64,000 bases of DNA from Rhodococcus sp. OK302 (GTDB taxonomy: Bacteria; Actinomycetota; Actinomycetes; Mycobacteriales; Mycobacteriaceae). The notes under the pieces were generated by a model that made no database searches, was not told where the DNA came from, and saw only the letters and a list, made by a program, of their open reading frames with translations. How positions within the stretch are numbered: position 1 is the stretch's first letter; the number at the start of each line of letters is the position of its first letter. Location of the stretch: positions 186,001-250,000 of the forward strand of contig NZ_NPJZ01000001.1 of assembly GCF_002245895.1 (NCBI RefSeq), read 5' to 3'. Shown piece by piece: positions 8,530-17,326 of this stretch. Made by a program: the position numbers and the translations under genes.

Positions 8530-9561
8530 TCAGCGGCGTGGAATCACGGTGGCCAGCACGCTCGGAAGTTTCGACCAATCCGAGGTGATGTAACTGGCAT
8601 GATCGCCGGCCAGTCGATCAAGTCGGTCCTGTGCCTCGCCTTCCGACGCGTGTGTCCCATCGATTGCGGGCGTCACGTTCTGAGCGTCCGTCATGATCAG
8701 CAGATAGCCACGTTCGTGGTACCAGCTGGGATCGATTGCGCCGCCGACGTATTCGGCTGCGTCACCGTCGAAGAGAACAAACCACGGTCGCACCGACGGG
8801 TCCGCGTACCGGGCAATGCGCGGATCACCCTCCGACGCACGATGCACCGCGGGGAACGCCGACGCTTCCTCGAGCCGATTCAGGGCCGCGAGATCGCGCA
8901 GGTGCGTTGCGTATTCGACATCCGCCCACCACGTATCGAGCGGATTCTTTTCCTCGATGGTTCCGGGAATCAACTCGAAGATGAACTTGCCGGCCATCGC
9001 GTTTTCCGACGGCCAACCTCGCTGGGTAACTGCCTCGTCCGGCGTCGAAAACTGATCGCCCACCAGATCGGCCGGGGTGAAGACGGCGTCGCCCAGCGTG
9101 CTGAGAATCAAAGCGTCGAGGTCGGCCGGGCCCCGCCCGTACCCCACTGTGAATCCGTCTTTGAGTTCGAGTTTGACCATCACCGGCGGATGTTCCGGAT
9201 TGACGTCACTCCACGCCCGCATGTCGGCCAAGCATCCCGCGAAGCCTTGATCTCGAAAACCGCTACGTAGCCCCGCCGCATTCTGCGCACCGACGCAGTT
9301 ACTGTTACTGCCAAAAGGATTCTCGTGCGAAACCCGCCAGTCCGTGCCCGCGACGTTGGTCCACAGATCCAATTCGATGAGAGCTGCGCCTGAGTCGAGA
9401 GCGTCGGCAAAATACGGGAAGGTCGACTTCTCGTAAGAATTGTGGACGCCGACGGACGTCGTATCACCAAACGATGTCATTCCGGGTACTGCACCTGCCA
9501 CCCCGAATCCCGTCAGGGGGAGGACGAGGGCACCGAGCAACACCACACCTAATCTGCGCAC
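8530..9561 (-). CDS. Secreted PI-PLC-like (Ca2+-dependent phosphodiesterase) protein
   Basis: A GTG start is followed by a Sec signal peptide (hydrophobic LGVVLLGALVLPLTG, Ala-rich end near residue 25). The mature part starts with VGVHNSYE and later has WRVSHENPFGSNSNC; these two His segments match the paired catalytic histidines of phosphatidylinositol-specific phospholipase C-like TIM barrels. ELDLW and VKLEL strands fit the fold. 343 residues. It is probably a secreted phosphodiesterase, but I cannot fix the substrate (phosphoinositide or other glycerophosphodiester). It is convergent with the dehydrogenase at 7332 and divergent from the acyl-CoA synthetase. Confidence 0.75.
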   Translation of the reverse strand: MRRLGVVLLGALVLPLTGFGVAGAVPGMTSFGDTTSVGVHNSYEKSTFPYFADALDSGAALIELDLWTNVAGTDWRVSHENPFGSNSNCVGAQNAAGLRSGFRDQGFAGCLADMRAWSDVNPEHPPVMVKLELKDGFTVGYGRGPADLDALILSTLGDAVFTPADLVGDQFSTPDEAVTQRGWPSENAMAGKFIFELIPGTIEEKNPLDTWWADVEYATHLRDLAALNRLEEASAFPAVHRASEGDPRIARYADPSVRPWFVLFDGDAAEYVGGAIDPSWYHERGYLLIMTDAQNVTPAIDGTHASEGEAQDRLDRLAGDHASYITSDWSKLPSVLATVIPRR

Positions 9562-9580
9562 CCGAGAACTCTCGCACGTC

Positions 9581-9601
9581 AGCGGCCATCAGGTGGCCGC
9601 T
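9581..9601. other. Hairpin in divergent region
   Basis: Perfect 8-bp inverted repeat AGCGGCCA/TGGCCGCT with a 5-base loop, between the PI-PLC-like gene and the acyl-CoA synthetase. It may be an operator or a transcript structure; nothing else supports either. Confidence 0.3.
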
Positions 9602-9691
9602 TTGCGCAGTTCGCTTGGATCCTCGAAGCAGCGCATTCTGTGCCGATGCGATGATTCTGGAGTAGTTCGTTCACAGTTCCGGAGGACAGTC

Positions 9692-11224
9692 GTGTTTCTG
9701 ACCCAGTTCATTCATCGTGCCTTGCGCGAATCACCGGGACGTCCCATGACCGTCTTCGGAGATCGAACCTTCACGACGGCCGAGTCCGTTGATCGTGTGG
9801 CTCGGTTGGCGAGCGGACTCGGCAGCGGCAGGGGTGACTGCGTATCGCTTCTTGCATTGAATTCGGACCGTTGTCACGAGACAATTTTGGCCGGCTGGTG
9901 GTCCGGTGCCACGGTCAGCCCGCTCAACTCCCGGTGGTCTGCCGCGGAAATAGCTTATGCACTCAATGATTCGGGATCGACCAGCCTGATCGTCGACGAG
10001 AACTCAGCCCCACTGGTACCGGAACTACGCGAACTCTGCCCCGATTTGGGACGCGTCGTGTTCTGCGGTTCCGGAACGGTTCCGACGGGAATGATCGACT
10101 ACGACAAGCTCATTGCCGAATCAGAGCCTGTCCCGGATCTCCGAATCGGCGACGACGCCGTTGCTCTTCTGCTCTACACCGGCGGTACAACCGGGCGCTC
10201 CAAAGGCGTGATGGTCAGCCACAAGGGATTGATGACGTCGACGCTGGGAACACTGGCTGCCGGCAAGCCTGCCGTAGCCGACGGCGTCAACCTGCTTGCC
10301 AATCCACTGTTCCATATCGCCGGTATCGCGAGTTGGATGGCGCAGAACATGATGGGCGGCACGCAGGTCTTTCTCCCCGTGTTCTCACCGCAGGCAATGC
10401 TCGAGGCCATCGACCGGCACCGGCCCACCACGGTGGGCGTTGTACCGACCATGCTTCACATGTTGGTTACCGCAACAGATCTCGACGCTTATGACCGCTC
10501 GAGTGTTCAGGTGGTTCGGTACGGCGCCTCCCCCATTTCACCGGCTCTACTGGAACGCTCGATGAAGGCTTTCCCTCGTAGTGGTTTCACGCAGGGGTAC
10601 GGAATGACCGAGACCGCACACATCACTGTGCTGAGCGCCGCCGATCACCTCATTGGTGGCGATCTGCTTCGATCAGCGGGCCGCGCACTCCCCCATTGCG
10701 AAGTGCAGATCCTCGACCCCGCCGGAAACGAAGTGCCGTCTGGAACTGTCGGCGAAATCGTCACGCGCGGCGACCATCTGATGATCGGCTACCGCAACCT
10801 CCCGGAGGAGACAGCGGCGGCCTTCGCCGGCGGTTGGATGCATACCGGCGATGCCGGGTATCTCGACGAACGCGGATATCTGTTCATTGTCGATCGAATC
10901 AAGGACATGATCATCACCGGAGGCGAGAACGTCTACTCCACGGAGGTCGAGAACGCCTTGTCGCAACATCCGGCGGTTGCCGCCTGTTCCGTTGTGGGCG
11001 TGCAAGATCCGAAGTGGGGCGAGCGGGTCCACGCCGTCGTTGTTCTTCGCCCCGGCTCCCAGACAGATTTCGACGAGCTTCGCGCCCACGCGAAATCCCT
11101 TGTCTCCGGCTACAAAGCACCGCGATCGATCCAGTTTGTTGACGCCCTGCCTCTTTCTGCTGCCGGCAAGGTACTCAAGAGGGATCTGCGCGATGCTGCG
11201 GAGACAGGTGACGTCCCGCAATAA
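9692..11224 (+). CDS. Acyl-CoA synthetase (AMP-forming, FadD-like)
   Basis: A 510-residue ANL-superfamily ligase. The GTG start at 9692 is chosen because GGAGGA lies 6 bases upstream; the frame is open further 5' but overlaps the divergent gene. The AMP-binding loop is LLYTGGTTGRSKGVMVSHKG (about residues 150-170), followed by GYGMTETAH, the GDAGYLDERGYLFIVDRIKDMI hinge region, and the C-terminal lysine in LSAAGKVLKRDLRD. It activates a carboxylic acid through an acyl-adenylate to acyl-CoA, fitting the surrounding beta-oxidation genes. Its chain-length preference is unknown. Its 3' end runs over a small remnant of a TetR gene on the other strand. Confidence 0.93.
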   Translation: MFLTQFIHRALRESPGRPMTVFGDRTFTTAESVDRVARLASGLGSGRGDCVSLLALNSDRCHETILAGWWSGATVSPLNSRWSAAEIAYALNDSGSTSLIVDENSAPLVPELRELCPDLGRVVFCGSGTVPTGMIDYDKLIAESEPVPDLRIGDDAVALLLYTGGTTGRSKGVMVSHKGLMTSTLGTLAAGKPAVADGVNLLANPLFHIAGIASWMAQNMMGGTQVFLPVFSPQAMLEAIDRHRPTTVGVVPTMLHMLVTATDLDAYDRSSVQVVRYGASPISPALLERSMKAFPRSGFTQGYGMTETAHITVLSAADHLIGGDLLRSAGRALPHCEVQILDPAGNEVPSGTVGEIVTRGDHLMIGYRNLPEETAAAFAGGWMHTGDAGYLDERGYLFIVDRIKDMIITGGENVYSTEVENALSQHPAVAACSVVGVQDPKWGERVHAVVVLRPGSQTDFDELRAHAKSLVSGYKAPRSIQFVDALPLSAAGKVLKRDLRDAAETGDVPQ

Positions 11225-11261
11225 ACAATTGCACCATCCGTCTTTCGGATTCTTCATCGGC
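11217..11261 (-). pseudogene. Remnant of a TetR-family gene 3' end
   Basis: Read on the minus strand, these 45 bases encode ADEESERRMVQLFIA, against ADEVAERRMVESFIA at the very end of the TetR protein at 17327-17878. The DNA differs at only 6 of 45 positions, so common descent is likely. The match starts exactly after the stop of the response regulator (11262-11264) and runs into the 3' end of the acyl-CoA synthetase. It has no start and no stop, so it is a fossil rather than a gene. Confidence 0.6.
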
Positions 11262-11981
11262 CTACTTCACACCATCTGACAAGGATTTATGCGACCTTGC
11301 CGGAGCTCTGGGGGTTTGCCCGGGTGAGACGATTCCCAACTCGTAGGCGCGCACTACGAGCTGCGCCCGGTCTCGGGCAACGAGTTTGGTCATCGCCCGG
11401 TTCACGTGTGTTTTGGCGGTGAGCACAGTGATCCCCAGCGTGCGCGCGATCTCGTCGTTGGCGGCTCCGCCCGCCACTTGAACCACCACCTCACGCTCCC
11501 GCGGGGTCAGATCGTGCAGCAGGCTGTCGCCGCGAATCGCCGACCCGACGGGCCGCGCCAGGAACTCGTCCACCAACAACCTTGTGGCCGTGGGCGATAG
11601 CGGTATGGTCCCGCGCGCCACGGAGCGAACAGCGTCGAGTAGCTCCGCCGGCCGCGCATCCTTGCCCAAGAATCCAGCTGCGCCCGCACGCAGTGCCTTG
11701 GCAACATTCTCGTCGAACTCGAATGTCGTGAGGATCAGCACGCGTGTTCGCGCCAGCAGCGGATCAGCCGCGATCGCTCTGGTCGCCTCGATGCCGTCGA
11801 GGTTCGGCATGCGAATGTCGATGATCGCCACGTCCGGCACTGTCCGACGCGTCGCGCGGACGGCTTCGGCGCCGTCGCGTGCTTCGGCGACTACCTCCAT
11901 GTCTCGTTCGGAATCGACGAGCAGACGCAATGTGCTGCGAAAGAGTGCCTGGTCGTCGGCGATGACCACCCGTATCGTCAT
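11262..11981 (-). CDS. LuxR/NarL-type response regulator
   Basis: 239 residues. The N-terminal receiver has the acidic pair in VVIADDQALFR, the phosphoacceptor Asp in VAIIDIRMPNLDG (about residue 54) and a Thr/Lys switch (LILTTFE, GKDARP). The C-terminal LuxR HTH is LTPREREVVVQVAGGAANDEIARTLGITVLTAKTHVNRAMTKL. Its ATG overlaps the stop of the histidine kinase by 4 bases, so the pair is co-translated. It is expected to be phosphorylated by that kinase and to bind DNA as a dimer. Target genes cannot be read from the sequence; the RCC1 gene beyond the kinase is one candidate. Confidence 0.95.
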   Translation of the reverse strand: MTIRVVIADDQALFRSTLRLLVDSERDMEVVAEARDGAEAVRATRRTVPDVAIIDIRMPNLDGIEATRAIAADPLLARTRVLILTTFEFDENVAKALRAGAAGFLGKDARPAELLDAVRSVARGTIPLSPTATRLLVDEFLARPVGSAIRGDSLLHDLTPREREVVVQVAGGAANDEIARTLGITVLTAKTHVNRAMTKLVARDRAQLVVRAYELGIVSPGQTPRAPARSHKSLSDGVK

Positions 11982-13159
11982 CGGCTCCGCACCTCGTAGG
12001 CGGCGAGCGGGAGTTCGACGGCGACCACGAACCGGCCGCCGCTTCCGTCGTCGGCGTCCAGGTGTCCGCCCGCGGCACGCACTCGCTCGCTCATTCCGGC
12101 GAGTCCGAAACCACCTCCCGTCTTGCGCCGGCCCGCCGCGGCGATCCGGTTTCCGACTTCGATGGTCAGTGTCGACAACCGGTACGTCATGGTCAGGGTC
12201 ACCGGTTCGCCGGGGGCGTGCTTGGCGGCGTTGGTGAGCGCCTCCTGAATGACCCGGTAGGCGGCCAGCTCCACATCCGGAGTGGCCGGGCGGACACTGC
12301 CGGCGACGATTGTCCGCACATCGAGGCCTGACGCGAGGGCCGCGTCGACGAGCGCGTCCACATCGCCCAGCCCCGGCACCGGCCCTCGCGGATCGTCATC
12401 GGCGGCACGAAGCATTCCGACGAGTCCCTTGATCTCGCGGAGGGCGGCCTCGGAGTTCTCGTGCATGCCGGCCAGTGCCTGCGCCGCGAGTTCGGGGCGG
12501 TCGAGCACGTGGCGCGCGGTCCCGATCTGCAAGTTGAGTGCGGCCAGGTGATGGGCGACCACGTCGTGGATGTCGCGGCTGATGCGCAGTCGTTCCTCGG
12601 TGACCCGACGCTCCGCTTCGTATTCGTAGAGTGCCGCCGACACCTGCGCGCGTGTCTCCACCGCCGTCACATAGCGGTTACGGGCTCGTGTTACGCCGCC
12701 GATGGATGCGCCCAGCAACGGCCAGCCGATCAGACCGACACGTTCCACGAGGAGCCACTGCGGGCCGAGTATCGCAGCAACACAGGTCAATCCGACGCAG
12801 ACCGCGGCTGTCGCTGCTATCGCGGTCCGTGCTTCGAAGCGTGAAGCGAGGGTGCACAGACAGACGCTGAGGGGCAAGGTGGCGGCCGCGTTGAACTGGC
12901 CGGAGTAGGCGATGTAGGCGACGGTGCCCGCCGTGGTGATCGCGAGTGCCCACCACGGGTGGGTGCGTTTGACCGTGAGTGCGGCAGCAGTCGACACGAC
13001 AATCAGTGCGGCGATCGTCGACGTGTCACCCGGGCGTCCGCCGCGCTGTTCGAATCGCAGCGCGATGACCCCGCAGGCCCCGACGAACACCGCGACTACG
13101 CCTGCCGTCAGCACCGGCCGTCGATACGACAGCTGCACCCACCGTTCCACCACATCCAT
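11978..13159 (-). CDS. Sensor histidine kinase (HisKA_3, NarL partner class)
   Basis: 393 residues from the ATG at 13159; a TTG seven codons upstream is less likely. The N-terminal half has several hydrophobic segments (VLTAGVVAVFVGACGVIAL, the region around 60-150) and so is membrane-bound with little extracellular sensor. The H-box is RISRDIHDVVAHHLAALNLQIG, and the HATPase G-boxes include GGFGLAGMSERVRAAGGHL. This is the DesK/LiaS-like actinobacterial class. It is coupled by ATGA overlap to the response regulator downstream. The signal is unknown. Confidence 0.93.
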   Translation of the reverse strand: MDVVERWVQLSYRRPVLTAGVVAVFVGACGVIALRFEQRGGRPGDTSTIAALIVVSTAAALTVKRTHPWWALAITTAGTVAYIAYSGQFNAAATLPLSVCLCTLASRFEARTAIAATAAVCVGLTCVAAILGPQWLLVERVGLIGWPLLGASIGGVTRARNRYVTAVETRAQVSAALYEYEAERRVTEERLRISRDIHDVVAHHLAALNLQIGTARHVLDRPELAAQALAGMHENSEAALREIKGLVGMLRAADDDPRGPVPGLGDVDALVDAALASGLDVRTIVAGSVRPATPDVELAAYRVIQEALTNAAKHAPGEPVTLTMTYRLSTLTIEVGNRIAAAGRRKTGGGFGLAGMSERVRAAGGHLDADDGSGGRFVVAVELPLAAYEVRSR

Positions 13160-13586
13160 GAGGAGAAGAATAGGAGTCAAGTGGGCATTTGCGACAGTCT
13201 TCTACTGCGGACGCGGTACGCCGGAAGACGAGAGAATTCGCGGAGCGCGAGGCTCGAAACGTGGGAAATGCTGCGTGTCGATCGCCGCCACCGCCCCGAC
13301 CGCCTGTGACTGCGGATTGGGAGATCGCGAATACCGATACCCGCCGTGACCAGGGATTCGATGATTTGTCGAGTCCGCCGTCGCGGCACCGCCAGCAGAT
13401 CGACGAGCCGCTACCGGGACCGTCAACTCCTTGCGGCACAACCTGAATCGGCGCTCGAAGGAGTTCGGGGCAAGTTCGCTGTTGACCCCAGATTGAGCCC
13501 AATTTGTCCGTTACAGTCACACGCAATTCCGGGCCGCCGCCAGTTGACACCCCGAACCCTCCACCCCATAGTCAAGGAGCCCCTGC
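13160..13586. other. Intergenic region before the first RCC1 gene
   Basis: 427 bases between the divergent histidine kinase and the secreted RCC1-repeat gene. It should hold both promoters, but I could not mark convincing -35/-10 boxes. Frames crossing it lack a ribosome binding site and resemble no protein I recognise. Confidence 0.5.
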
Positions 13587-14882
13587 ATGTCCACCCCACT
13601 ACTCGACCGCCTACCACGTACCCGCGGCAGATCCCGACTCCTGCGCGCCGTCCTGACCGGGCTGGCGGCGACCGGCATCGCCGCCGCGCTCGCAGTCCCC
13701 GCCGTCGCCGCGCCGGTCGGGGTCCCGGTATCACCCGGCGGCAACGCCGTCGGCTGGGGAAACAACGACGACGAGCAGGCCACGGTGCCCGCCCCGCCCG
13801 TCGGGCAGACCTACACCGCCGTTGCTGCCGGCGACGCTCATTCCCTCGCGCTGACCTCCGACGGACACGTCATCTCCTGGGGATCCAACGACTACGGTCA
13901 GCTCACGGGCACGCCGACCGGCGGGGGCTATGTTGCTCTCGCCGCCGGCGATTACCATTCTCTCGCGTTGAGCGCCGACGGCCACATCACCGCCTGGGGA
14001 TCCAACGACTACGGGCAGCTCAACAACACGCCGACCGGCGGCGGCTACACCGCCATCGCCGCCGGCATCTACCATTCCCTCGCGCTGAGTTCCGACGGCC
14101 ACATCACCGCCTGGGGAAACGGTGGCGAAGGGCAGCTGATCGGTACCCCGACCGACGGCGGCTACATTGCTCTCGCCGCCGCCGGCACCCATTCCCTCGC
14201 GTTGACCGGCGACGGCCACATCACCACCTGGGGAAACAACAACTACGGGCAGCTCACCGGAACCCCGACCGACGGCGGCTACATTGCTCTCGCCTCCGGC
14301 TACAGCCATTCCCTGGCGCTGACCGGCGACGGCCACATCACTTCCTGGGGACTCAACAGCTACGGGCAGCTCACCGGAACCCCGACCGGCGGCGGCTACA
14401 CCGCGATCACCTCCAGCAGCAACCATTCCCTCGCGTTGAGCGCCGACGGCCACATCACCGCCTGGGGATGGGACGTCTCCGGGCAGGTGAGGGATACGCC
14501 GACCGGCGACGGCTACACCGCCCTGGCTGGCGGCTTCCGCCATTCCCTCGCCATAGACGCGTCGACCGCGCCGACTCTGACCGGCGCACCGCCCGCCGCC
14601 ACCGCCGGCCAGCCCTACACCCACACCTTCACCCTCACCGGCTTCCCCACACCCACTGTCGCAGTGACCACCGGTGAACTCCCCGCAGGTCTGACCCTCA
14701 CCTCCGATGGTGTCCTGTCCGGCACCCCGACCGCTGCCGGAACATACACGTTCACGGTGACCGCCACCAATGACATAGATCCGGCGGCAACCTTGGAGGT
14801 CACCGTCACCGTCGCGGAAGCCACGACCACCACGCCGTCGACCGGGTCCCTCGGCATACTCGGCACGATCTTCGGGTCCTGA
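13587..14882 (+). CDS. Secreted RCC1-repeat protein with Ig-like C-terminal domain
   Basis: The ATG has AAGGAG upstream. A 45-residue Sec signal peptide (LLRAVLTGLAATGIAAALAV, cleavage near AVAAP) is followed by seven repeats of about 39 residues with core HSLALSADGHITAWGSNDYG. Each repeat is RCC1/BLIP-like, predicting a seven-bladed propeller. After residue 335 an Ig-like putative-Ig (He_PIG) domain follows: GLTLTSDGVLSGTPTAAGTYTF. The C-terminus is Thr-rich and ends GSLGILGTIFGS. 431 residues. Bacterial RCC1-repeat proteins are mostly uncharacterised surface or secreted proteins, so I assign no function. The neighbour at 14936 has the same architecture. Confidence 0.85.
   Translation: MSTPLLDRLPRTRGRSRLLRAVLTGLAATGIAAALAVPAVAAPVGVPVSPGGNAVGWGNNDDEQATVPAPPVGQTYTAVAAGDAHSLALTSDGHVISWGSNDYGQLTGTPTGGGYVALAAGDYHSLALSADGHITAWGSNDYGQLNNTPTGGGYTAIAAGIYHSLALSSDGHITAWGNGGEGQLIGTPTDGGYIALAAAGTHSLALTGDGHITTWGNNNYGQLTGTPTDGGYIALASGYSHSLALTGDGHITSWGLNSYGQLTGTPTGGGYTAITSSSNHSLALSADGHITAWGWDVSGQVRDTPTGDGYTALAGGFRHSLAIDASTAPTLTGAPPAATAGQPYTHTFTLTGFPTPTVAVTTGELPAGLTLTSDGVLSGTPTAAGTYTFTVTATNDIDPAATLEVTVTVAEATTTTPSTGSLGILGTIFGS
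13750..14560 (+). repeat. 117-bp coding tandem repeat, seven copies
   Basis: The His-Ser-Leu-Ala-Leu codons recur at 13839, 13956, 14073, 14190, 14307, 14424 and 14541, an exact 117-base period. Copies are highly similar at DNA level, so copy number could change by recombination. Confidence 0.9.
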
Positions 14883-14935
14883 CCTCGACGCCCTGACCAG
14901 ACCCTCCGGAAACCCGCCCCGAAAGGCACGCCACC

Positions 14936-17278
14936 ATGGCACTACTCGATCACCCCCGCAGACCACACCGAAGCAGATTCCTGCGAGGGCTGGCTGCTCT
15001 AGTAGCCTCCGGGGCCCTGGTCCTGGCCGTCGCGACCGCTGCTGCGGCCACACCGGTCGGTGTGCCGGTCACATCTCCCAATACCATCGCGGCCTGGGGA
15101 TACAACTACTTCGGGCAGGCAACCGCCCCGGATGGTAGCGCTTTCACCGCCGTCGCCGGCGGCGAGGCCCATTCGTTGGCGCTGAAAGCCGACGGCACCA
15201 TCACAGCCTGGGGAAACAACGCCTACGGGCAGGCCACCGCCCCGGCCGGTTCCGGCTACATTGCCATCGCCGCCGGCGGCACCCATTCGGTGGCGTTGAC
15301 CGCAAACGGCACCATCACGGCCTGGGGACGCAACAACTATGGGCAGACCACCGCCCCGGCCGGTTCCGGCTACACCGCCATCGCCGCCGGCACCAACCAT
15401 TCGTTGGCGTTGACCGCCGACGGCACTATCACAGCCTGGGGACGCAACAACCTCGGGCAGGCAACCGCCCCAACCGGTTCCGGCTACACCGCCATCGCCG
15501 CCGGCGGTGCCCATTCAGTGGCGTTGACCGCAAACGGCACCATCAAAGCCTGGGGAAACAACAGCTTCGGGCAGCTCAACATCCCGGCCGGTTCCGGCTA
15601 CAAAGCTATCGCCGCCGGCACCAACCATTCGTTGGCGCTGAACGCCAACGGCACCATCACAACCTGGGGATACAACGGCGACGGGCAGAGCGCCGTCCCG
15701 GGAGGTAGCGGCTACACCGCCATCGCCGCGGGCACCCATTCGTTGGCGTTGACCGCTGACGGCACCATCAAAGCCTGGGGATACAACGGCGACGGGCAGA
15801 CTACCGCCCCGGCTGGTTCCGGCTACACCGCCATCGCTGCCGGCCTCTCCCATTCGTTGGCGCTGAAACCGCCGGCCCCGGCAGCCCCGGCATTCGTTGA
15901 TGCTGGCCCCGTGACCGTGAACGGTATCGCCGGAACCGAACTGACCCACACATTCGCCGTCACCGGAATCCCGACCCCGACCGTCACCGCCACGGGACTC
16001 CCCACCGGACTCACCCTCAGCCCCGCCGGTGTCCTGACCGGAACACCCACGACCACCGGAACGTTCCCCGTTACCGTCACCGCAGACAACGGTGTCGGAA
16101 ACCCCGCTGCCCTGACGGTCACCCTCACTGTTGCCGCAGCTCCCGCAGCGCCGGTGTTTACCGACGCCGGACCTGTCACCCTCAATGCTGTAGTCGGAAC
16201 AGCACTTTCACGCGAATTCACGGTCACCGGCAACCCCACCCCGACTGTCACGGTGATCGACCCGTCGAAGCTGCCCACCGGCATGACCTTCACCAACGGT
16301 GCGTTGTCCGGAACACCCACCACGGCCGGTACTTACACGTTCACCCTCGAAGCGGCCAACGGTATCGGCACTCCTACCACTTTGACCGTCACCCTCACCG
16401 TCGCCGCAGCGCCCGCAGCTCCGGCGTTCACGGACACCGCACCTGTTGCATTGGATGCTGTTGTCGGCACAGCGTTGACCCGAGAATTCACCGTAACCGG
16501 TAACCCGACACCCACCGTCACGGTGGTCGACCCGGCGAAGTTGCCCATCGGCATGACGTTCACCAACGGCACCCTCACCGGGGCACCCACCGCGTCCGGG
16601 GTCTACCCGTTCACCCTCAAAGCCGCGAGTAGTACGGCGCCTGATGCCACCCTCGAGGTGACCGTCACCGTTGTTGCAGCACCTGCTGCTCCGGCATTCG
16701 TCGACGCCGGCCCGGTCACCGCGAACGGTATCGCCGGAACCGAACTGACCCACACCTTCGCCGTCACCGGAAACCCGACACCGACCGTCACCGCCACGGG
16801 ACTGCCCACCGGACTCACCCTCAGCCCCGCCGGTGTCCTGACCGGAACACCCACCGCTGCAGGATCGTTCCCGTTCACCGTTACCGCAGACAACGGTGTC
16901 GGAACCCCCGCCTCCTTGACCGTCACCCTCGAGGTTGCCGCAGCTCCCTCAGCTCCGATATTCACCGACGCCGGACCCGTCACCCTCAATGCTGTAGTCG
17001 GAACAGCACTTTCGCGCGAATTTACGGTCACCGGCAACCCCACCCCGACCGTCACGGTGGTCGACCAGTCGACGTTGCCCACCGGCATGACGTTCACCAA
17101 CGGCGTGCTGTCCGGAACACCTACCATTGCAGGTACTTACACGTTCACCCTCGAAGCTGCCAACGGTGTCAATCCTGATCTGACACTCACTGTCACCGTC
17201 GATGTCACGGACGCTCCGAGCACCCCGGAGGAAAACCTGTTCGGATCGCTCGAGCAGATCTTCGGTTTCGGAAGCTGA
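14936..17278 (+). CDS. Secreted RCC1-repeat protein with tandem Ig-like domains
   Basis: 780 residues. A signal peptide (FLRGLAALVASGALVLAVAT, cleavage near AAAAT) leads into eight repeats of about 38 residues with core HSLALTADGTITAWGRNNLG, again a beta-propeller signature. From about residue 318 there are five Ig-like He_PIG modules of about 83-88 residues marked by FTVTGNPTPTVTV and GVLSGTPTTAGTYTFT. The C-terminus is ENLFGSLEQIFGFGS. GAAAGG lies upstream of the ATG. It follows 13587-14882 by 53 bases and is probably its duplicate, extended by Ig modules. Likely a cell-surface or secreted adhesin-like protein; this is inference. Confidence 0.85.
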   Translation: MALLDHPRRPHRSRFLRGLAALVASGALVLAVATAAAATPVGVPVTSPNTIAAWGYNYFGQATAPDGSAFTAVAGGEAHSLALKADGTITAWGNNAYGQATAPAGSGYIAIAAGGTHSVALTANGTITAWGRNNYGQTTAPAGSGYTAIAAGTNHSLALTADGTITAWGRNNLGQATAPTGSGYTAIAAGGAHSVALTANGTIKAWGNNSFGQLNIPAGSGYKAIAAGTNHSLALNANGTITTWGYNGDGQSAVPGGSGYTAIAAGTHSLALTADGTIKAWGYNGDGQTTAPAGSGYTAIAAGLSHSLALKPPAPAAPAFVDAGPVTVNGIAGTELTHTFAVTGIPTPTVTATGLPTGLTLSPAGVLTGTPTTTGTFPVTVTADNGVGNPAALTVTLTVAAAPAAPVFTDAGPVTLNAVVGTALSREFTVTGNPTPTVTVIDPSKLPTGMTFTNGALSGTPTTAGTYTFTLEAANGIGTPTTLTVTLTVAAAPAAPAFTDTAPVALDAVVGTALTREFTVTGNPTPTVTVVDPAKLPIGMTFTNGTLTGAPTASGVYPFTLKAASSTAPDATLEVTVTVVAAPAAPAFVDAGPVTANGIAGTELTHTFAVTGNPTPTVTATGLPTGLTLSPAGVLTGTPTAAGSFPFTVTADNGVGTPASLTVTLEVAAAPSAPIFTDAGPVTLNAVVGTALSREFTVTGNPTPTVTVVDQSTLPTGMTFTNGVLSGTPTIAGTYTFTLEAANGVNPDLTLTVTVDVTDAPSTPEENLFGSLEQIFGFGS
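15100..15865 (+). repeat. 114-bp coding tandem repeat, eight copies
   Basis: The His-Ser codons recur at 15170, 15284, 15398, 15512, 15626, 15737 and 15851, a period of 114 bases with one 111-base unit; a first degenerate unit precedes them. The unit is one residue shorter than in the neighbouring RCC1 gene. Confidence 0.85.
15880..17210 (+). repeat. Five tandem Ig-like (He_PIG) modules
   Basis: Long near-identical stretches recur, for example around 15895-16110 and 16695-16905, and around 16150-16330 and 16960-17130. The A-B alternation of module types suggests that a two-module block was duplicated. Confidence 0.75.
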
Positions 17279-17326
17279 TTTCTTTCCGGCCCGTGCACCC
17301 TTGATTGTGTGGACATCCTGACGACG

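Noticed and set aside
9440..9691. 5' extension of the acyl-CoA synthetase frame by 84 codons
   Set aside because: The extension overlaps the divergent gene and lacks homology; GGAGGA in front of GTG at 9692 marks the start.
13731..15053. 440-codon minus-strand open frame opposite the RCC1 genes
   Set aside because: Gly/Val-rich repetitive translation that mirrors the RCC1 repeats on the plus strand; no signal, no ribosome binding site, no known domain.
13750..15865. Regular direct repeats resembling a CRISPR-like array
   Set aside because: The repeats are in frame, 114-117 bases long without spacers, and encode RCC1 blades; no cas genes nearby.
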